From Microglena sp. YARC (Eukaryota > Chlorophyta > Chlorophyceae > Chlamydomonadales > Chlamydomonadaceae), in the NCBI GenBank assembly GCA_022414725.1, contig CM039464.1:28554917-28618916 (forward strand): 64,000 nucleotides of DNA, given 5' to 3'. How positions within the stretch are numbered: position 1 is the stretch's first letter; the number at the start of each line of letters is the position of its first letter. Shown here piece by piece: positions 18,959 to 29,631 of this stretch. The position numbers and the translations under genes were made by a program. The notes under the pieces are model-generated. The model did no database searches. It saw only the letters and a list, made by a program, of their open reading frames with translations, and was not told the DNA's origin.

Positions 18959-19255
18959 ACTGCGTCTCCCCCCCCCCCCCCCCCCCCCCTCCCTGGTGGT
19001 ATATTCCCCCACTCCACTCCCCACCTACTCATTTTTCCTCTCCCTCTTCTCCCCCCCCCCTGATGGCATATTCCCCCATCCCCACCCACCTACTCATTTC
19101 ACCGCTCCCTCTCCCCCTCCCCCCTGATGGCATATTCCCCATCCCCACCCACCTACTCATTTCACCGCTTCCTCCTCCTCCCCCTGGTGGCATGTTCCCC
19201 CATCCCCCCCACCGCCATATCATTACATCAGGTCACCACCACCACCGGTAAGAAT
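18959..19255 (+). repeat. Copies of the exon-8 linker end and donor
   Basis: A poly-C run, then CTGGTGGTATATTCCCCCA and CCCACCTACTCATTTCACC units, ending CATATCATTACATCAGGTCA and GGTAAGAATATAAATAAGC, identical in layout to the real exon end at 18,600-18,680. Confidence 0.8.
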
Positions 19256-19760
19256 ATAAATAAGCAGCTACCAAGCAGCTTCCCTTATAACCATGCTTTG
19301 AACATTGCAATGCCCTTTGCAGCTACCAATAAGCTTCCCTTATTACCATGCTTTGAACATTGCAATGCCCTTTGCAGCTACCAAGAAGCTTCCCTTATTA
19401 CCATGCTTTGAACATTGCAATGCCCTTTGCAGCTACCAAGAAGCTTCCCTTATTACCATGCTTTGAACATTGCAATGCCCTTTGCAGCTACCAAGAAGCT
19501 TCCCTTATTACCATGCTTTGAATATTGAAATGCCCTTTGCAGCTACCAAGCAGCTTCCCTTATTACCATGCTTTGAATATTGAAATGCCCTTTGCAGCTA
19601 CCAAGAAGCTTCCCTTATTACCATGCTTTGAATATTGAAATGCCCTTTGCAGCTACCAAGCAGCTTCCCTTATTACCATGTTTTGAACATTGCAATGCCC
19701 TTTGCAGCTACCAAGCAGCTTCCCTTATTACCATGCTTTGAACATTGAAATGCCCTTTCA
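19256..19760. repeat. 60-bp tandem repeat, about 8 copies
   Basis: Units TTGCAGCTACCAAGCAGCTT, CCCTTATTACCATGCTTTGA, ACATTGCAATGCCC. It starts from the sequence just after the exon-8 donor, so it is a further amplification of the intron 5' end. Each unit has an acceptor-like TTTGCAG. Confidence 0.9.
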
Positions 19761-20036
19761 AGGCTCCCCCACTCATCCATTACCTAGATCAGATGCATAT
19801 CCACTTTTCTGTGTGCCCTTGGCAGCCTCTTCCACCCATCCATTACCTAATCAGATCTCCATCCACTTTTCTGTCTGCCCTTGGCAGCCTCTTCCACCCA
19901 TCCATTACCTAAAACCAGATCTCCTTCCACTTGTATATCTGCCCTTTGCAAACCTCCCCCACCCATCCATTATCTAAAATCAGATGTTCATCCACTTTTC
20001 TGTCTGCCCTTGGCAGCCCCCCCCCCCCCCCCCCCC

Positions 20037-20094
<58 letters not shown>

Positions 20095-20212
20095 ACACAT
20101 CCATTACCTAAATCAGATCTCCATCCACTTTTCTGTCTGCCCTTTGCAACCTCCCCCACCCATCCATTCCCTAAATCAGATGTCCATCCACTGTTCTGTC
20201 TGCCCTTTGCAG
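19761..20212 (+). repeat. Copies of the exon-9 acceptor region, about 65 bp each
   Basis: TTTTCTGTCTGCCCTTGGCA, then G and CCTCCCCCACCCATCCATTA, repeated five times (near 19,805, 19,868, 19,930, 19,996 and 20,130) before the real junction at 20,212. In two copies the AG has become AA. One copy is expanded by C runs of 20 and 43 (20,017-20,036 and 20,038-20,080). Confidence 0.88.
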
Positions 20213-20353
20213 CCTCCCCCACCCATACATTATGAGCCATTGGATGTGGAGCGTAGTTTCACAATACTTACTCCAGCACAATTGCAAGGCACCCCCCTCT
20301 CTGGTACCTACGTGCGTGAGCAGCTGTGCCCTGTTTTGCTGCATGGAATAACG
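20213..20353 (+). CDS. Pherophorin-like gene, exon 9
   Basis: Acceptor GCCCTTTGCAG, donor ACG|GTGAGG; 47 codons, phase 0-0. It encodes PPPPIHYEPLDVERSFTILT, then PAQLQGTPLSGTYVREQLCP and VLLHGIT. It closes the Pro linker and begins a new globular segment. The frame is fixed because the other two frames stop within 40 bases. The upstream series of duplicate acceptors supports the junction. Confidence 0.6.
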
Positions 20354-20413
20354 GTGAGGCTAAGTTACAACCACTTCAAAACTCCAGTCTTGCTGTCGCA
20401 GCTGCGATTTGAT

Positions 20414-20572
<159 letters not shown>

Positions 20573-20589
20573 AAGGGTACATAACTTCC

Positions 20590-20655
20590 TAGCTTGCCAA
20601 GTTACAACTACTTCAAACCTCTTGTCTTGTTGTTTCAGCTGCGATTTATTTGTGT
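20590..20655 (+). repeat. Copy of the sequence just after the exon-9 donor
   Basis: CCAAGTTACAACTACTTCAA and TTTCAGCTGCGATTT match GCTAAGTTACAACCACTTCA and GTCGCAGCTGCGATTT at 20,357-20,415, on the other side of the GAT array. Confidence 0.65.
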
Positions 20656-20699
20656 TGATTAGTAGTATTAGTATAAGTATTAGTTTTAGTGTTAGTGTT

Positions 20700-20735
20700 A
20701 TTATTATTAATTTTAATACTATTAATTTTTAATTT

Positions 20736-20769
<34 letters not shown>

Positions 20770-20821
20770 TATTTATTATTATTATTAATACTATTATCGG
20801 CTATTATTATTATTATTATTA

Positions 20822-20862
<41 letters not shown>

Positions 20863-20865
20863 GGC
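20700..20865. repeat. (ATT)n imperfect array
   Basis: Trinucleotide AT-rich repeat with a short CGGC break at about 20,800. Confidence 0.95.
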
Positions 20866-21291
20866 ATCAGGCAACTGCGGATGAAAGTTGAACGAGTCTT
20901 CATGTGCTCATCTACTTGTCAACTTGGTTGTACATATATTGCAATGGCCTAAGTTTTTGACCCAAGATGGTTCAAAACGTACATCTATTGCAATGGCATA
21001 TGACCCAGGGTGGTTCAAAATCTATGTGTTTGCTTGACAAAGGAAAACAACGCGCACACTCCAGAGGTGTGAGTGTGTGTTTTCACGCACACTCTAACTA
21101 TGATGTGTGTGTTTTGGGACTGGCACGTAATGTGCATAAGTTTACTTAGCTTTTATTTAGTTTATTTAGTTTTTATTTTAGTTAGTTAGTTCTTAGTTTA
21201 GTTAGTTTTTAGTTAGTTTGATAGCTACATGATGATATCCCTGTGAGGCAATGCATGATGCCATGTTCACATCAGTTTTTTTTAAGTTGTG

Positions 21292-21470
21292 AGGGGCGTC
21301 GCCAAGTGTGCGACTCGGTGCGACTCCAGTGTGACACGCTGCCCCCCAAACCCTGCGGAGCATGAAGCGCAGAGCCCGGGGGTCCGGGGGGACAGTTCTG
21401 ACTAATTTACACAGACTCATGCATCCTTATGCAGCGACGGAATGGCGACAGAATGGTGATGCGTTGTTGA
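21292..21470 (-). mobile_element. Dispersed element C, copy 2 (full)
   Basis: Reverse of the copy at 3188-3350: begins GGGCGTCGCCAAGTGTGCG and ends GCAGCGACGGAATGGCGACA. A GC-rich island within AT-rich intron, non-coding. Confidence 0.6.
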
Positions 21471-21633
21471 AAACAAAAACACTGGTTTACATCATTCATA
21501 TATGATCTGCTTGGTTATCTACTTGGTTTACATCACCAACATATGATCTGCTTGGTTATTGCAATAGCTTGAGCTGACATCTAGATCTAGATGTCCTAAA
21601 GAGCTCCCGTAGCCTAGCAGTTCCTGACGAGTA

Positions 21634-21807
21634 GGGAACGGCAATATGATGTCATATTAAATCATGTCATCATCTGATATCAAATGATTCCGGCAGTCTG
21701 ACTGGGCTAAATTTACCATTTATATACAATTACATACGATGCAACTTGTATGATATCATATTATGTCATACTCTCCTTTGTTCAATATCATATGATATTC
21801 CGGTCCC
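21634..21807. mobile_element. MITE family A, copy 3
   Basis: GGGAACGGCAATATGAT at the left and ATCATATGATATTCCGGTCC then C at the right, flanked by TA on both sides. The interior has palindromic ATATGATATCAT motifs like copy 1. Confidence 0.7.
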
Positions 21808-21912
21808 TACTGATCACTTACATGCACTGTGCCACGTAATATACTGTACCACAAGATGCACTGTGAGGAAATGCTTGATGCCATGTTCAAAACACTCATA
21901 AACGATTTGCAG

Positions 21913-21975
21913 GTTATGTTCAATGAGCTTCGCCTGACAAATGGGCTGGACTATGTCATCGATCCAGAGTGCAAG
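21913..21975 (+). CDS. Pherophorin-like gene, exon 10
   Basis: 21 codons, phase 0-0: VMFNELRLTNGLDYVIDPEC then K, between AACGATTTGCAG and the donor AAG|GTGAGA. It continues exon 9 (…HGIT) in frame. A duplicate of the exon end with donor-like GTGATA follows at 22,043-22,086, as at other real exons. It is short and has no family match of its own. Confidence 0.5.
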
Positions 21976-22042
21976 GTGAGAAAACTCGTTTAAAAAAAAA
22001 CGTTTTGTGTTTCAGTTTTTTCAACAAAAACTTGTTCTATCA

Positions 22043-22086
22043 ACAAAGACGGGCTGGACTATGTCATTAATCCAGAGTGCAAGGTG
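22043..22086 (+). repeat. Copy of the exon-10 end
   Basis: ACGGGCTGGACTATGTCATT then AATCCAGAGTGCAAGGTGAT repeats exon-10 bases 21,939-21,978 with one coding change. Confidence 0.8.
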
Positions 22087-22130
22087 ATATAACTCGTTTA
22101 TTAAACAGCTGGCACTTTTCTGCTTGCCCA

Positions 22131-22217
22131 TGTATGTATGTATGTATGTATGTATGTATGTATGTATGTATGTATGTATGTATGTATGTATGTATGTATG
22201 TATGTATGTATGTATGT
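22131..22217. repeat. (TATG)n microsatellite
   Basis: About 21 perfect units. Confidence 0.97.
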
Positions 22218-22879
22218 ACGGTAGCCCGTGTGGCCGGTGGCCACCCTCCACCCATCTCACCCAGGCCCTGGGTTCTGGTCTGGGTAGCGGGTTACGTCCT
22301 TGTTTGTACTCCCCTACCCCACCCACGCCCCTCATCTTTCCCCTTCCGGCATACACACAGTCAAGATATTTCCCCCAACGCATGCCCCCCCTTCCCCCCT
22401 CCCACCCCATCTACACTCTTTCTCTTTTCTCCCCCCCTCCCCTCACCCCAGTTATTTCCACCCTGGTGGGCCACCCTCGACCGCCCCCCAACCCCACCCC
22501 ACCCGCCCTCTCTTTTCCCGACCACCGGCACGCATGCGTTATCCCCTTCTCCCTTCCACTCCAGCTGTGGGCCTAGATCATGCAGAAATACGAAGTGGAT
22601 ATAGAGCAGGCTGCGGATCCAACCTGCCAGTAGCTCGCAAAAGCCGGGTGTGCGCAATCACAAAGCAACATACCTGCAGCTTCTTCTTTGCGCGGAACGT
22701 AGTTGGGTCTGCAGCTGTTGTTGTGACCAGGAAATATCAGCCAGTTTTATACCGCAACATGCTAAGCAACTGATGTATCAATGCTTGCAACAATGAAAAT
22801 ATATTGGAGGAGGGGTGCAAGGGCCATATCGCATAGGGTAGGTAATGCCAGTGGAGGTCTGAAGAAATTCAAAAATATC
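22218..22879. other. Intron or unassigned, C-rich then mixed
   Basis: From 22,300 to 22,560 the + strand is very C-rich (CCCCCTTCCCCCCTCCC). From 22,570 on it is unique sequence without a supported gene. Confidence 0.4.
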
Positions 22880-23300
22880 TCACAATAATTGCCTGCCGAC
22901 CAGACAACGCGATGGCATGACGTTGATGCAGAGGATGATATATTGCGAATTGCGCGCGGCAGCCTGCCTCGCAGCATGAGACTCACGTCTTGTCTGGTTA
23001 TTAACCTGACGTTGATTTTCAGGACTGGTTGCATGAGCTTCCCGCCTGGCCTGGTTGTAAGTCGCGCGCTGCTGTGGGTTAGCAGGCATATCTGAACTCA
23101 AACGCCGACGCTGGTTTGCTTAGCTCCTTTTCTCGTCGGTCTGAACTCTGAAGAGCTCGCCTTGCACGCTGAGTGGCTGAGTATGCTGCCCTTATGTCAT
23201 TCAAAAGTTGTTGGTCATGCGGTAGCAATGGTGGCATCAAGAAGCAGGAGCAGGTATTTTTATTTCCGCTATATATAGCGATCGCTAGTTTTGACCCCAT
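22880..23300 (-). pseudogene. Fragment of a transposon-type Arg/Gln/Asn-rich ORF
   Basis: Two overlapping minus frames read LLNDIRAAYSATQRARRALQ, then (other frame) NPQQRATYNQARREAHATS and NQRQVNNQTRRESHAARQAA. Short repeated RR/QA..A motifs of this kind are common in Helitron and other transposon-encoded proteins, but no helicase or transposase motif is present, so the class stays open. It lies antisense in the intron between exons 10 and 11 and needs at least one frameshift. Confidence 0.4.
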
Positions 23301-23478
23301 TTTAGGGAAATTATCGCTATAAAAAAAGTATACAAAAAAAAGTTTTTTTTTTTGCCCTCAATGGCTCTAAAAAGCTACAAAAAGCTACAGAAAGCACTAA
23401 AACGCTGTCCCTGGAGGAGGCCTACAACCATAAAGCTAGAAGAAACCCACTTTCAGGTTTGAAAAAAAATCTCTGAGC
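23262..23478 (+). mobile_element. Dispersed repeat F, copy 2
   Basis: TTCCGCTATATATAGCGATC, GCTAGTTTTGACCCC, CACTAAAACGCTGTCC and CATAAAGCTAGAAG match copy 1 in order. Confidence 0.7.
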
Positions 23479-23847
23479 AGAGGTTGTTATAATTATCAAC
23501 CTGAGCGCCATTTTTTTGTTTATTCGGCGAGAAAGCGAACGAAGTGGACGAAGGATTGAATTTTGTTTCAGGCATTGTACGGAAATTAGACCACAACAGC
23601 AAGACAATTGTGGTACGTGAACGTGAAAGGTAGGGCTGTGTGTGGAGTTTGCAGAGAAGCGAAGGGCATAGGAGAAGCGAAGCGAAGGGCGCAGAAGGCC
23701 GGCAGAAGGTGAGATTCGAAATTTGCACGCATTCCCACGGTACAGTACAGCAGGCCGTGTCATATGTCCGTGAGTACTACAATTGTCTGTGCCCCCCGCC
23801 CCCCTATGACACGAGGAACGAAGATATCGCGGGAATCCATGTATGTC

Positions 23848-23850
<3 letters not shown>

Positions 23851-23890
<40 letters not shown>
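23851..23890. repeat. (AT)n microsatellite
   Basis: About 20 units. Confidence 0.95.
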
Positions 23891-23893
<3 letters not shown>

Positions 23894-23921
23894 AATACAT
23901 GGTATAGATGGTATAGTCCAG

Positions 23922-23990
23922 GGGTAGGCTAAAATAGGCTAAAGGGACTTGCCCAACCATGACAGGAAGGGCTAAAAAGAAAAATGACTG
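23922..23990 (+). repeat. Dispersed repeat D
   Basis: AGTCCAGGGGTAGGCTAAAA, TAGGCTAAAGGGACTTGCCC, AACCATGACAGGAAGGGC then an A-rich tail; the most complete copy. Confidence 0.75.
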
Positions 23991-24099
23991 TACAAATACA
24001 TACATGCATACTTGAGTCTACTGAACGTTATGTAATGTCTACCTCCAGACTTTGATAGAGTCTAATCATCAGCATCATAAGGATGATCCCACATTACTA

Positions 24100-24300
24100 T
24101 ACCTCATGCCCCTCATCCCATGGCCCCATGCCCCCACATCCCATACACCATGCCCCATACCCCATACCCATGCCCGCACATCCCATACACTATGCCCATA
24201 CCCATACCCAATTCCCCATACCCCATGCCCCATGCCCCACATCCCATACCCCATACCCCCACGTCCCACATCCCATGCCCAATGCCCCTCCTCATCATGA
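24100..24300. repeat. CCCATACCCC-type low-complexity array
   Basis: Irregular CCCATGCCCC, ACATCCCATAC motifs. Open in several frames on both strands but not coding. Confidence 0.85.
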
Positions 24301-24499
24301 TAATGATGATAACTGATCAAGCAATTGTGTCTCTTTCTCCTTGATCTATGCAGATCTCAACCTCATAACTCATCATACAAGTCTTTCAAGTGTCTTATCC
24401 ACATATTAATCTCCCTATTTTCTGTTGGTATCACACGGAAGGACTTTGAATTGGAAGACGGTGAACATCCTAGAGTTGGCTGAAAAACTATGGAGCAAT

Positions 24500-24660
24500 T
24501 CAATCCAATCCAACCTCTCAACCACACAGTACATCTCCTCTTCTCCCATGCAGATAGCAATCCAATCCAAACTAACAGTACATGTCCTCCTCTCCCATGA
24601 AGATCGCCATCCAATGCAACCTTTAGTGCATCTCCTCTTCTGCCATGCAGATCGTAAATT
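24500..24660 (+). repeat. Repeats resembling an exon-11 acceptor
   Basis: Three CATGCAG|AT(A/C)G-type junctions near 24,550, 24,602 and 24,653 with CATCTCCTCTTCT tracts. They may be decoys of the exon at 25,030 (TTTCAG|ATTGTC); the match is short. Confidence 0.4.
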
Positions 24661-24679
24661 TTAATGACCTCGGTAGCAC

Positions 24680-24885
24680 GAACTCAGGGCCTCTGTAGGG
24701 TAAACAATTTTGGGGGGCCTCAGAGCCTCTGGGCCTATGCAGGGTAAATCAATTTTGGGGGGCCTCTGGGCCTCTGTAGGGTTAAATGATTTTGGAGGGC
24801 CTCAGGGCCTTTGGGCCTGTGCAGGGTAAAACAATTTTAAGGGGCCTCTGGGCCTCTGTAGGGGGAAACGATTTTGGGGGGTCCA
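24680..24885. repeat. GGGCCTCTGTAGGGTAAA tandem, about 4 units
   Basis: Units of about 50 bases with GGGCCTCTG, (T/G)(A/C)AGGGTAAA and ATTTTGGGGGGCCTC. Each contains a donor-like GGGTAAA. Confidence 0.8.
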
Positions 24886-24924
24886 GTTCATCAATGTTTG
24901 TTTTCTCTTCAGCCCCTCCTGATA

Positions 24925-24978
24925 TCGAGGTTGGGCAAATCCCTTCAGCCTATTTGCCTACCCCTGGACTGTAGAATA
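24925..24978 (-). repeat. Dispersed repeat D, reverse copy
   Basis: GGTTGGGCAAATCCCTTCAG, CCTATTTGCCTACCCCTGG, ACTGTAG: reverse complement of the D core. Confidence 0.75.
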
Positions 24979-25029
24979 CATACATTGATACTCACGATAT
25001 GTCAATAAACCTATTCTTCTCCCTTTCAG

Positions 25030-25080
25030 ATTGTCCACACCCGTTCGGAGCGTGGAATCTTCTACAAACTGACCATGCAA
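25030..25080 (+). CDS. Pherophorin-like gene, candidate exon 11
   Basis: After the good acceptor CTCCCTTTCAG, phase 0 reading gives IVHTRSERGIFYKLTMQ, which fits directly after exon 10 (…DPECK). The end is uncertain: GTATTG after 25,080 is a weak donor, and the frame otherwise continues to a stop at 25,287 through a repeated segment. The 3' end of the gene, its stop and its poly-A signal were not identified. Confidence 0.4.
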
Positions 25081-25189
25081 GTATTGTCAAATACTGCAAG
25101 CAGTCTCCTTCATTACCTGATTTATCTCGACACTTTTAGCATCTTCGTCCAGAATGCCCGTGTTTTGTGTCAATCAGAATTTCGTCTGG

Positions 25190-25600
25190 AAGGCGAGGAT
25201 GGGTTGAGACACCTGGTGCATGATTCTGCCCATGCCTGGCCCCTGGATCCATATGACTGGCAGCATACTTGCCAAGATCGTTTATGAGCTTGCACAGAAC
25301 GCCTGGAGGGCGAGAATGGATTGAGACACCTGGTGCAAGATTCTGCCCATGCTTGGCCTCTGCATTCATACAACTGGCAGCATACTCGCCAGTTGATCAG
25401 TTAGATTGTTTATGAGCTTGCATGGAGCGCCTGCATTGCCCATGCTTGGCGTCTGGACCCATACAACTGGCAGCATCAATACAGTTGATTTTGGCAAGTA
25501 TGCTGCCAGCGTGCATAATTCCGCCCATGCTTGGCCTCTGGATCCATTCGACTGTAAGCATACTTGTCAAGATCGTTTATGAGCTTGCATAGAACGTCTG
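25190..25600. repeat. Three degenerate copies of a 125-bp unit
   Basis: TTGAGACACCTGGTGCA, TTCTGCCCATGCTTGGCC, CATACAACTGGCAGCATAC, TCGTTTATGAGCTTGCA recur near 25,200, 25,318 and 25,430-25,590. Confidence 0.75.
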
Positions 25601-25869
25601 CATAGCAGGGTACTACATTTTGTCAAATTGGTCAGTGCTTAAAGCGCACAAACGTCAAATTGGTCAGCACTTAGTAGTGTGAAAAGCACAAAAACTGCGC
25701 GCTGCGTCCACAGGGGGTTGAAAAAACTGCGTGGAAAGCGCAGTGGTGCTCAAAAAGCGTGCGCAAAATCGCGCTGCCGCGCGCGCTTTATAGTACCCTG
25801 CTGCATTGTCCCCTCCATCCAGTCAATATCGGTTCTTGCATGCGAGTAAGCAACAAGTGCTCACCTTTT

Positions 25870-26370
25870 CCTTGTCTTTTGTGACAATGCACTGTTGGCT
25901 GCCTGATGCCAGAGGCCGGATGCCTGATGCTAGATGCCTGATGCCTGGTGGCATCTAGCACCAGGCATGACATTTTTGCTAGCTCATCAGGCATCTAGCG
26001 TATGACTGCCTGATGCTAGATGCCTGATGCCTGGTGGCATCTAGCACCAGGCATGATATTTGTGCTAGCTCATCAGGCATCTAGCTGATGACTGCCTTGT
26101 GACATGCCTGATGCTAGATGCCTGGTGGCTGGTGGCATCTAGCACCAGGCATCTAGCACCAGGCATGATATTTGTGCTAGCTCATCAGGCATCTAGCTGA
26201 TGACTGCCTTGTGACTTGCCTGATGCTAGATGCCTGGTGGCTGGTGGCATCTAGCACCAGGCATCTACCACCAGGCATGATATTTATGCTAGCTGATGCC
26301 TGCCTGGTGACAGATGCCTGATGCCAGATGCCTGATGCCTAGTGGCATCTAGCAGCAAGCATGAAATTTC
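25870..26370. repeat. Palindromic repeat cluster built on GATGCCTGATGC
   Basis: About four units in which GATGCTAGATGCCTG and its complement CAGGCATCTAGCA occur face to face around GGTGGC or TTTGTGCTAGCTC, so that each unit can fold on itself and with its neighbours. Units begin near 25,930, 26,008, 26,110 and 26,220. No coding capacity. Confidence 0.8.
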
Positions 26371-26494
26371 ATTTGTCTGTATAGCTTTTTTTGTCTGTCC
26401 AGGTCACTGTTATTTTTGCGTCGCCAGTACGAATCTCAAACGGTGTAGGATGCGGGACAGTGGTACAATGCGCATGCGCACCTGACGCTTGCAG

Positions 26495-26820
26495 TCAGCA
26501 GCCCATGCACTCCCATGCAGTCCACAGTGCAGAGGGTAGGCGAGAATGCTCATGATTGCACCCATGCACTCCCATGCAGTCCACAGTGCAGAGGGTAGGC
26601 GAGAATGCTCATGATTGCACCCATGCACTCCCATGCAGTCCACAGTGCAGAGGGTAGGTGAGAATGCTCATGATTGCACTCATGCACTCCCATGCAGTCC
26701 ACAGTGCAGAGGGTAGGCGAGAATGCTCATGATTGCACCCATGCACTCCCATGCAGTCCACAGTGCAGAGGGTAGGCAAGAATGCTCATGATTGCACCCA
26801 TGCACTCCCATGTGCAGTCC
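26495..26820. repeat. 59-bp tandem repeat, about 5.3 copies
   Basis: Nearly identical units: TCCACAGTGCAGAGGGTAGG, CGAGAATGCTCATGATTGCA, CCCATGCACTCCCATGCAG. Confidence 0.93.
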
Positions 26821-26908
26821 TCATCGGGCATCTAGCTAATGAATGCCTGATATTGATGACAAGCACTGGAATACCATACGACACGGTTATACAGTGTTTT
26901 TTCTTTTT

Positions 26909-27047
26909 CAGCTTTGAGCAGCAGCAGCTTCTAGGCAGTTCCCATGACTGGCTATTCAGCCAAACTTGGCGCAACCTCAAGCACCTTGAATCTGACATAA
27001 TCAAGTGTTCGGCTCGGGGAGCTACCTAGAAGCTGCTATAAAAAGCT
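26909..27047. mobile_element. Fold-back MITE family B, copy 2
   Basis: Inverted ends AGCAGCAGCTTCTAGGCAG and CTACCTAGAAGCTGCT, flanked outward by AGCTTTG and AAAAGCT. 139 bp, non-coding. Confidence 0.7.
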
Positions 27048-27417
27048 TAAAAATAAAAACCCTGTCATATACAGATGATCTTGTTTAACAGGTTAACAAG
27101 TTATTTCTTTATATATGACTAGCATCTGAGCCCGTCGTTCCGACGGGCGGACCACCCCCGTGGCCACGTCAGCGACAGGTCACGAAAAATCGAGATCCGA
27201 AACCACTGAAACCAAAAGCCCAACTGCCTGGGCCAAAAGGGCTAAACCATATCACGGCCATGCTACTTTATATAATAAGATATATGTGAAAATTGTTTTT
27301 GATGAGTTCTTCTACTGCATTGTTATATTATCTTTCCAGATTTTTCAAATACATTTGTCCACAAAGGTTCCAAGTGGATGCAGCTTTCTCGGTCCGTTTT
27401 GCACACATTGTACTGTT
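27048..27417. other. No gene seen
   Basis: Contains a GC-rich hairpin CCCGTCGTTCCGACGGG at 27,130; otherwise unassigned. Confidence 0.4.
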
Positions 27418-27603
27418 TTGGACACTTATGGCAGCTTCTCGCCAGCTCCAATAACCAGCCACTGGGCCAAACCAAATGGCTTGCAGCTGCATTGAAATGC
27501 CTGTCATGTCAGCTTTCAGCCGCACTATCTAGCTTCAGGTATGATTCAAGGACAGGGAAAAGGGGCTGCCTAGAAGTTGCAACCCGTAGCTCAAAAAGTA
27601 ACA
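27418..27603. mobile_element. Fold-back MITE family B, copy 3
   Basis: Ends GGCAGCTTCTCGCCAGCTCC and GGGGCTGCCTAGAAGTTGC, with outer TTTTGGACACTTAT and GTAGCTCAAAAAG. 186 bp. Confidence 0.65.
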
Positions 27604-28524
27604 AACCTGCTTGACTACAAACCTGTTTTCTTTCTGTGTATTGCCATCAATCCATGATGATGTTGATGAGGAGGGATGATATTATTATTGGTATGTTGAC
27701 TCTTTATTCTTCAATGTGACTTGGTCTTTTTCATTTTTTGCAGAGCCCCCCCTTCTGGGGGGCGACAGCTCCCAGATTCACCCCTTTGTCCGTCTGTGCG
27801 ACCAACCAACCAACCGACCGACGACCGAGACGAAGCTTGGCTCTTTATTCTCCAATGTTACTTGGTCTTTTTCATTTTTACTATTGTCATTTTTTTTCGC
27901 TTTATTTGAGTGCTGCTGTGTGCTCTTGTGGGATAATCAGCTCTCTGGCGATTTCCCTCCAACCTTCTGGTTTAAACCCTTTTCTGTTGCTAAGTCGCTT
28001 CTCACTTTCTGAGAGAGGTCAACTCCGGTCAACTTGGGTCAACTTTATTTTTTTATTTGCTTCCTTGTAATGCCAGACTTAAATCCCAGAACCTAGAAAT
28101 CAGAGGACTACCATAATCCAAACTAATTTGTGTGTTCCCCCAATTACGATGATGGACATGGTGTACTTCTGAAGCACTACGATGCGTGCGAGGGGGTGCT
28201 TGTGGGTCAACGCGCCCACAATGTTAATCGTTGCACACTTGCACGGTGTATTACAGGTACGAAACGTATATTAGTGTATTACCTGTAATACACACCCAGA
28301 ACGAACACTATGCATTAAGACATTAACTCTGTTTAAACAACGCACGGCGCTGAGCCTAATTGCTGGCTGGGGCTTTGTAACAAAGTTCAAGTTCAAGTTT
28401 ACGCAAAGCTCTCTGTAGGAACCCCAAATACTACCAACATCTCGGTGTTTCTCATTTGATGAGCTATTGAATTCAGATCTCTCCGAAAGATTAAAACACT
28501 TTCATTCCAAGGTATGTACCGGTA
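27604..28524. other. No gene assigned
   Basis: Two stretches repeat TGACTTGGTCTTTTTCATTTT (27,717 and 27,858). At 28,366-28,470 a block with AAGTTCAAGTTCAAGTTTAC resembles 39,794-39,870 near the LINE 3' end. No coding exon could be supported. Confidence 0.4.
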
Positions 28525-29097
28525 TTGTCATATGGTACGAGTAACTACACCATTCGAATTTCCCATGTAACCTTCTCGCTACTCATTCTCCTTCTTAGCA
28601 TTCGCGTAGCGCATTCGCATCCTCCTGCGTCTGCGCTACCGAATGATACCACCTGCTCTCTGTTTCGTGCAGTTTTGGTCAACTCTCCCCGAAACTGCAA
28701 CCAAACAGGAGCTCATGCTTCCGCAGAGGCGATGCTGCTATCGAAGTGGCTGTCTTCAACATCTGACGCGAGTCGCAGCAATCGCTGTGATCGCAGGGTG
28801 ATATGCAGTTATTTTGGTCGGCTGCACCTCTGGGCAGTCGGAAGTATGAATTTCCGGACAGAACGCGCCTCTCCCTGGACTTCCCAACAGGGGGGGATGC
28901 AAAGCGCGTATCCCTGGTGCATTCTGATGGTCGCTGCCAGGAGCGAAGGCTCCATGCAATCGAGAAACCTACTAACGAACACTTTCCCCCTCCATGCAGG
29001 TACCCAGGACAAGCTACCTGCTTTTTTCGAACGCGGACCTTCCCACCGAGCGTCACATTACCCTTCTGAACGCGGACCCGCAGACCGATCGTCATAA
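28525..29097 (+). other. Unassigned open frame (190 codons)
   Basis: The frame starts MSYGTSNYTIRISHVTFSLL with a hydrophobic stretch (LLILLLSI) near residues 18-26 that could be a signal or membrane segment, followed by an ordinary mixed sequence. I recognise no domain. It lies 1.4 kb upstream of the LINE coding region and could be its 5' part, an exon, or chance. Low confidence that it is expressed. Confidence 0.2.
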
Positions 29098-29631
29098 ACG
29101 ACTCCTGGCAACTACCACAAATACTAAGGCCTCATCACTCGAACAGCTCAAGCGCGACACAACCTGCCCAATCATGTACAAAATTAGCCCCCGTGCCGCA
29201 CAAGAATTGCATAAGCAAGGAGAGTCGAAACAAGAAAAGCCGAAGCAGGGTAAGATCCATACTAGCGGCTCTGCGAATATAGAACACCGCCTTGCTACCA
29301 ATTCCAACCTAACGCGACCATGCGATCAGGGTCACCAGCGACCTCAGATCACCAACCTGCCGCCAGGACCCACATGAGACGATTTCTCAACCATGCAACC
29401 ATGCGACCAGGTGACCATGCCAACACCCAAAATCCAGATCACCAACTTGCTGTCAATACCCACCTGAAGAGACCATGCCACCTTGCAATCATACCATCGT
29501 ACGACCCTTCACACACAACATGCCCCCACAAAAAAGTCATCATCATAATAAAACACCAAAGTCTCCCCCAAAGGAGCACAAGCCTCTCTCCAAAAGAGCA
29601 CAAGTCTTCCTCCCAAAAGAACAAGCTTCCT

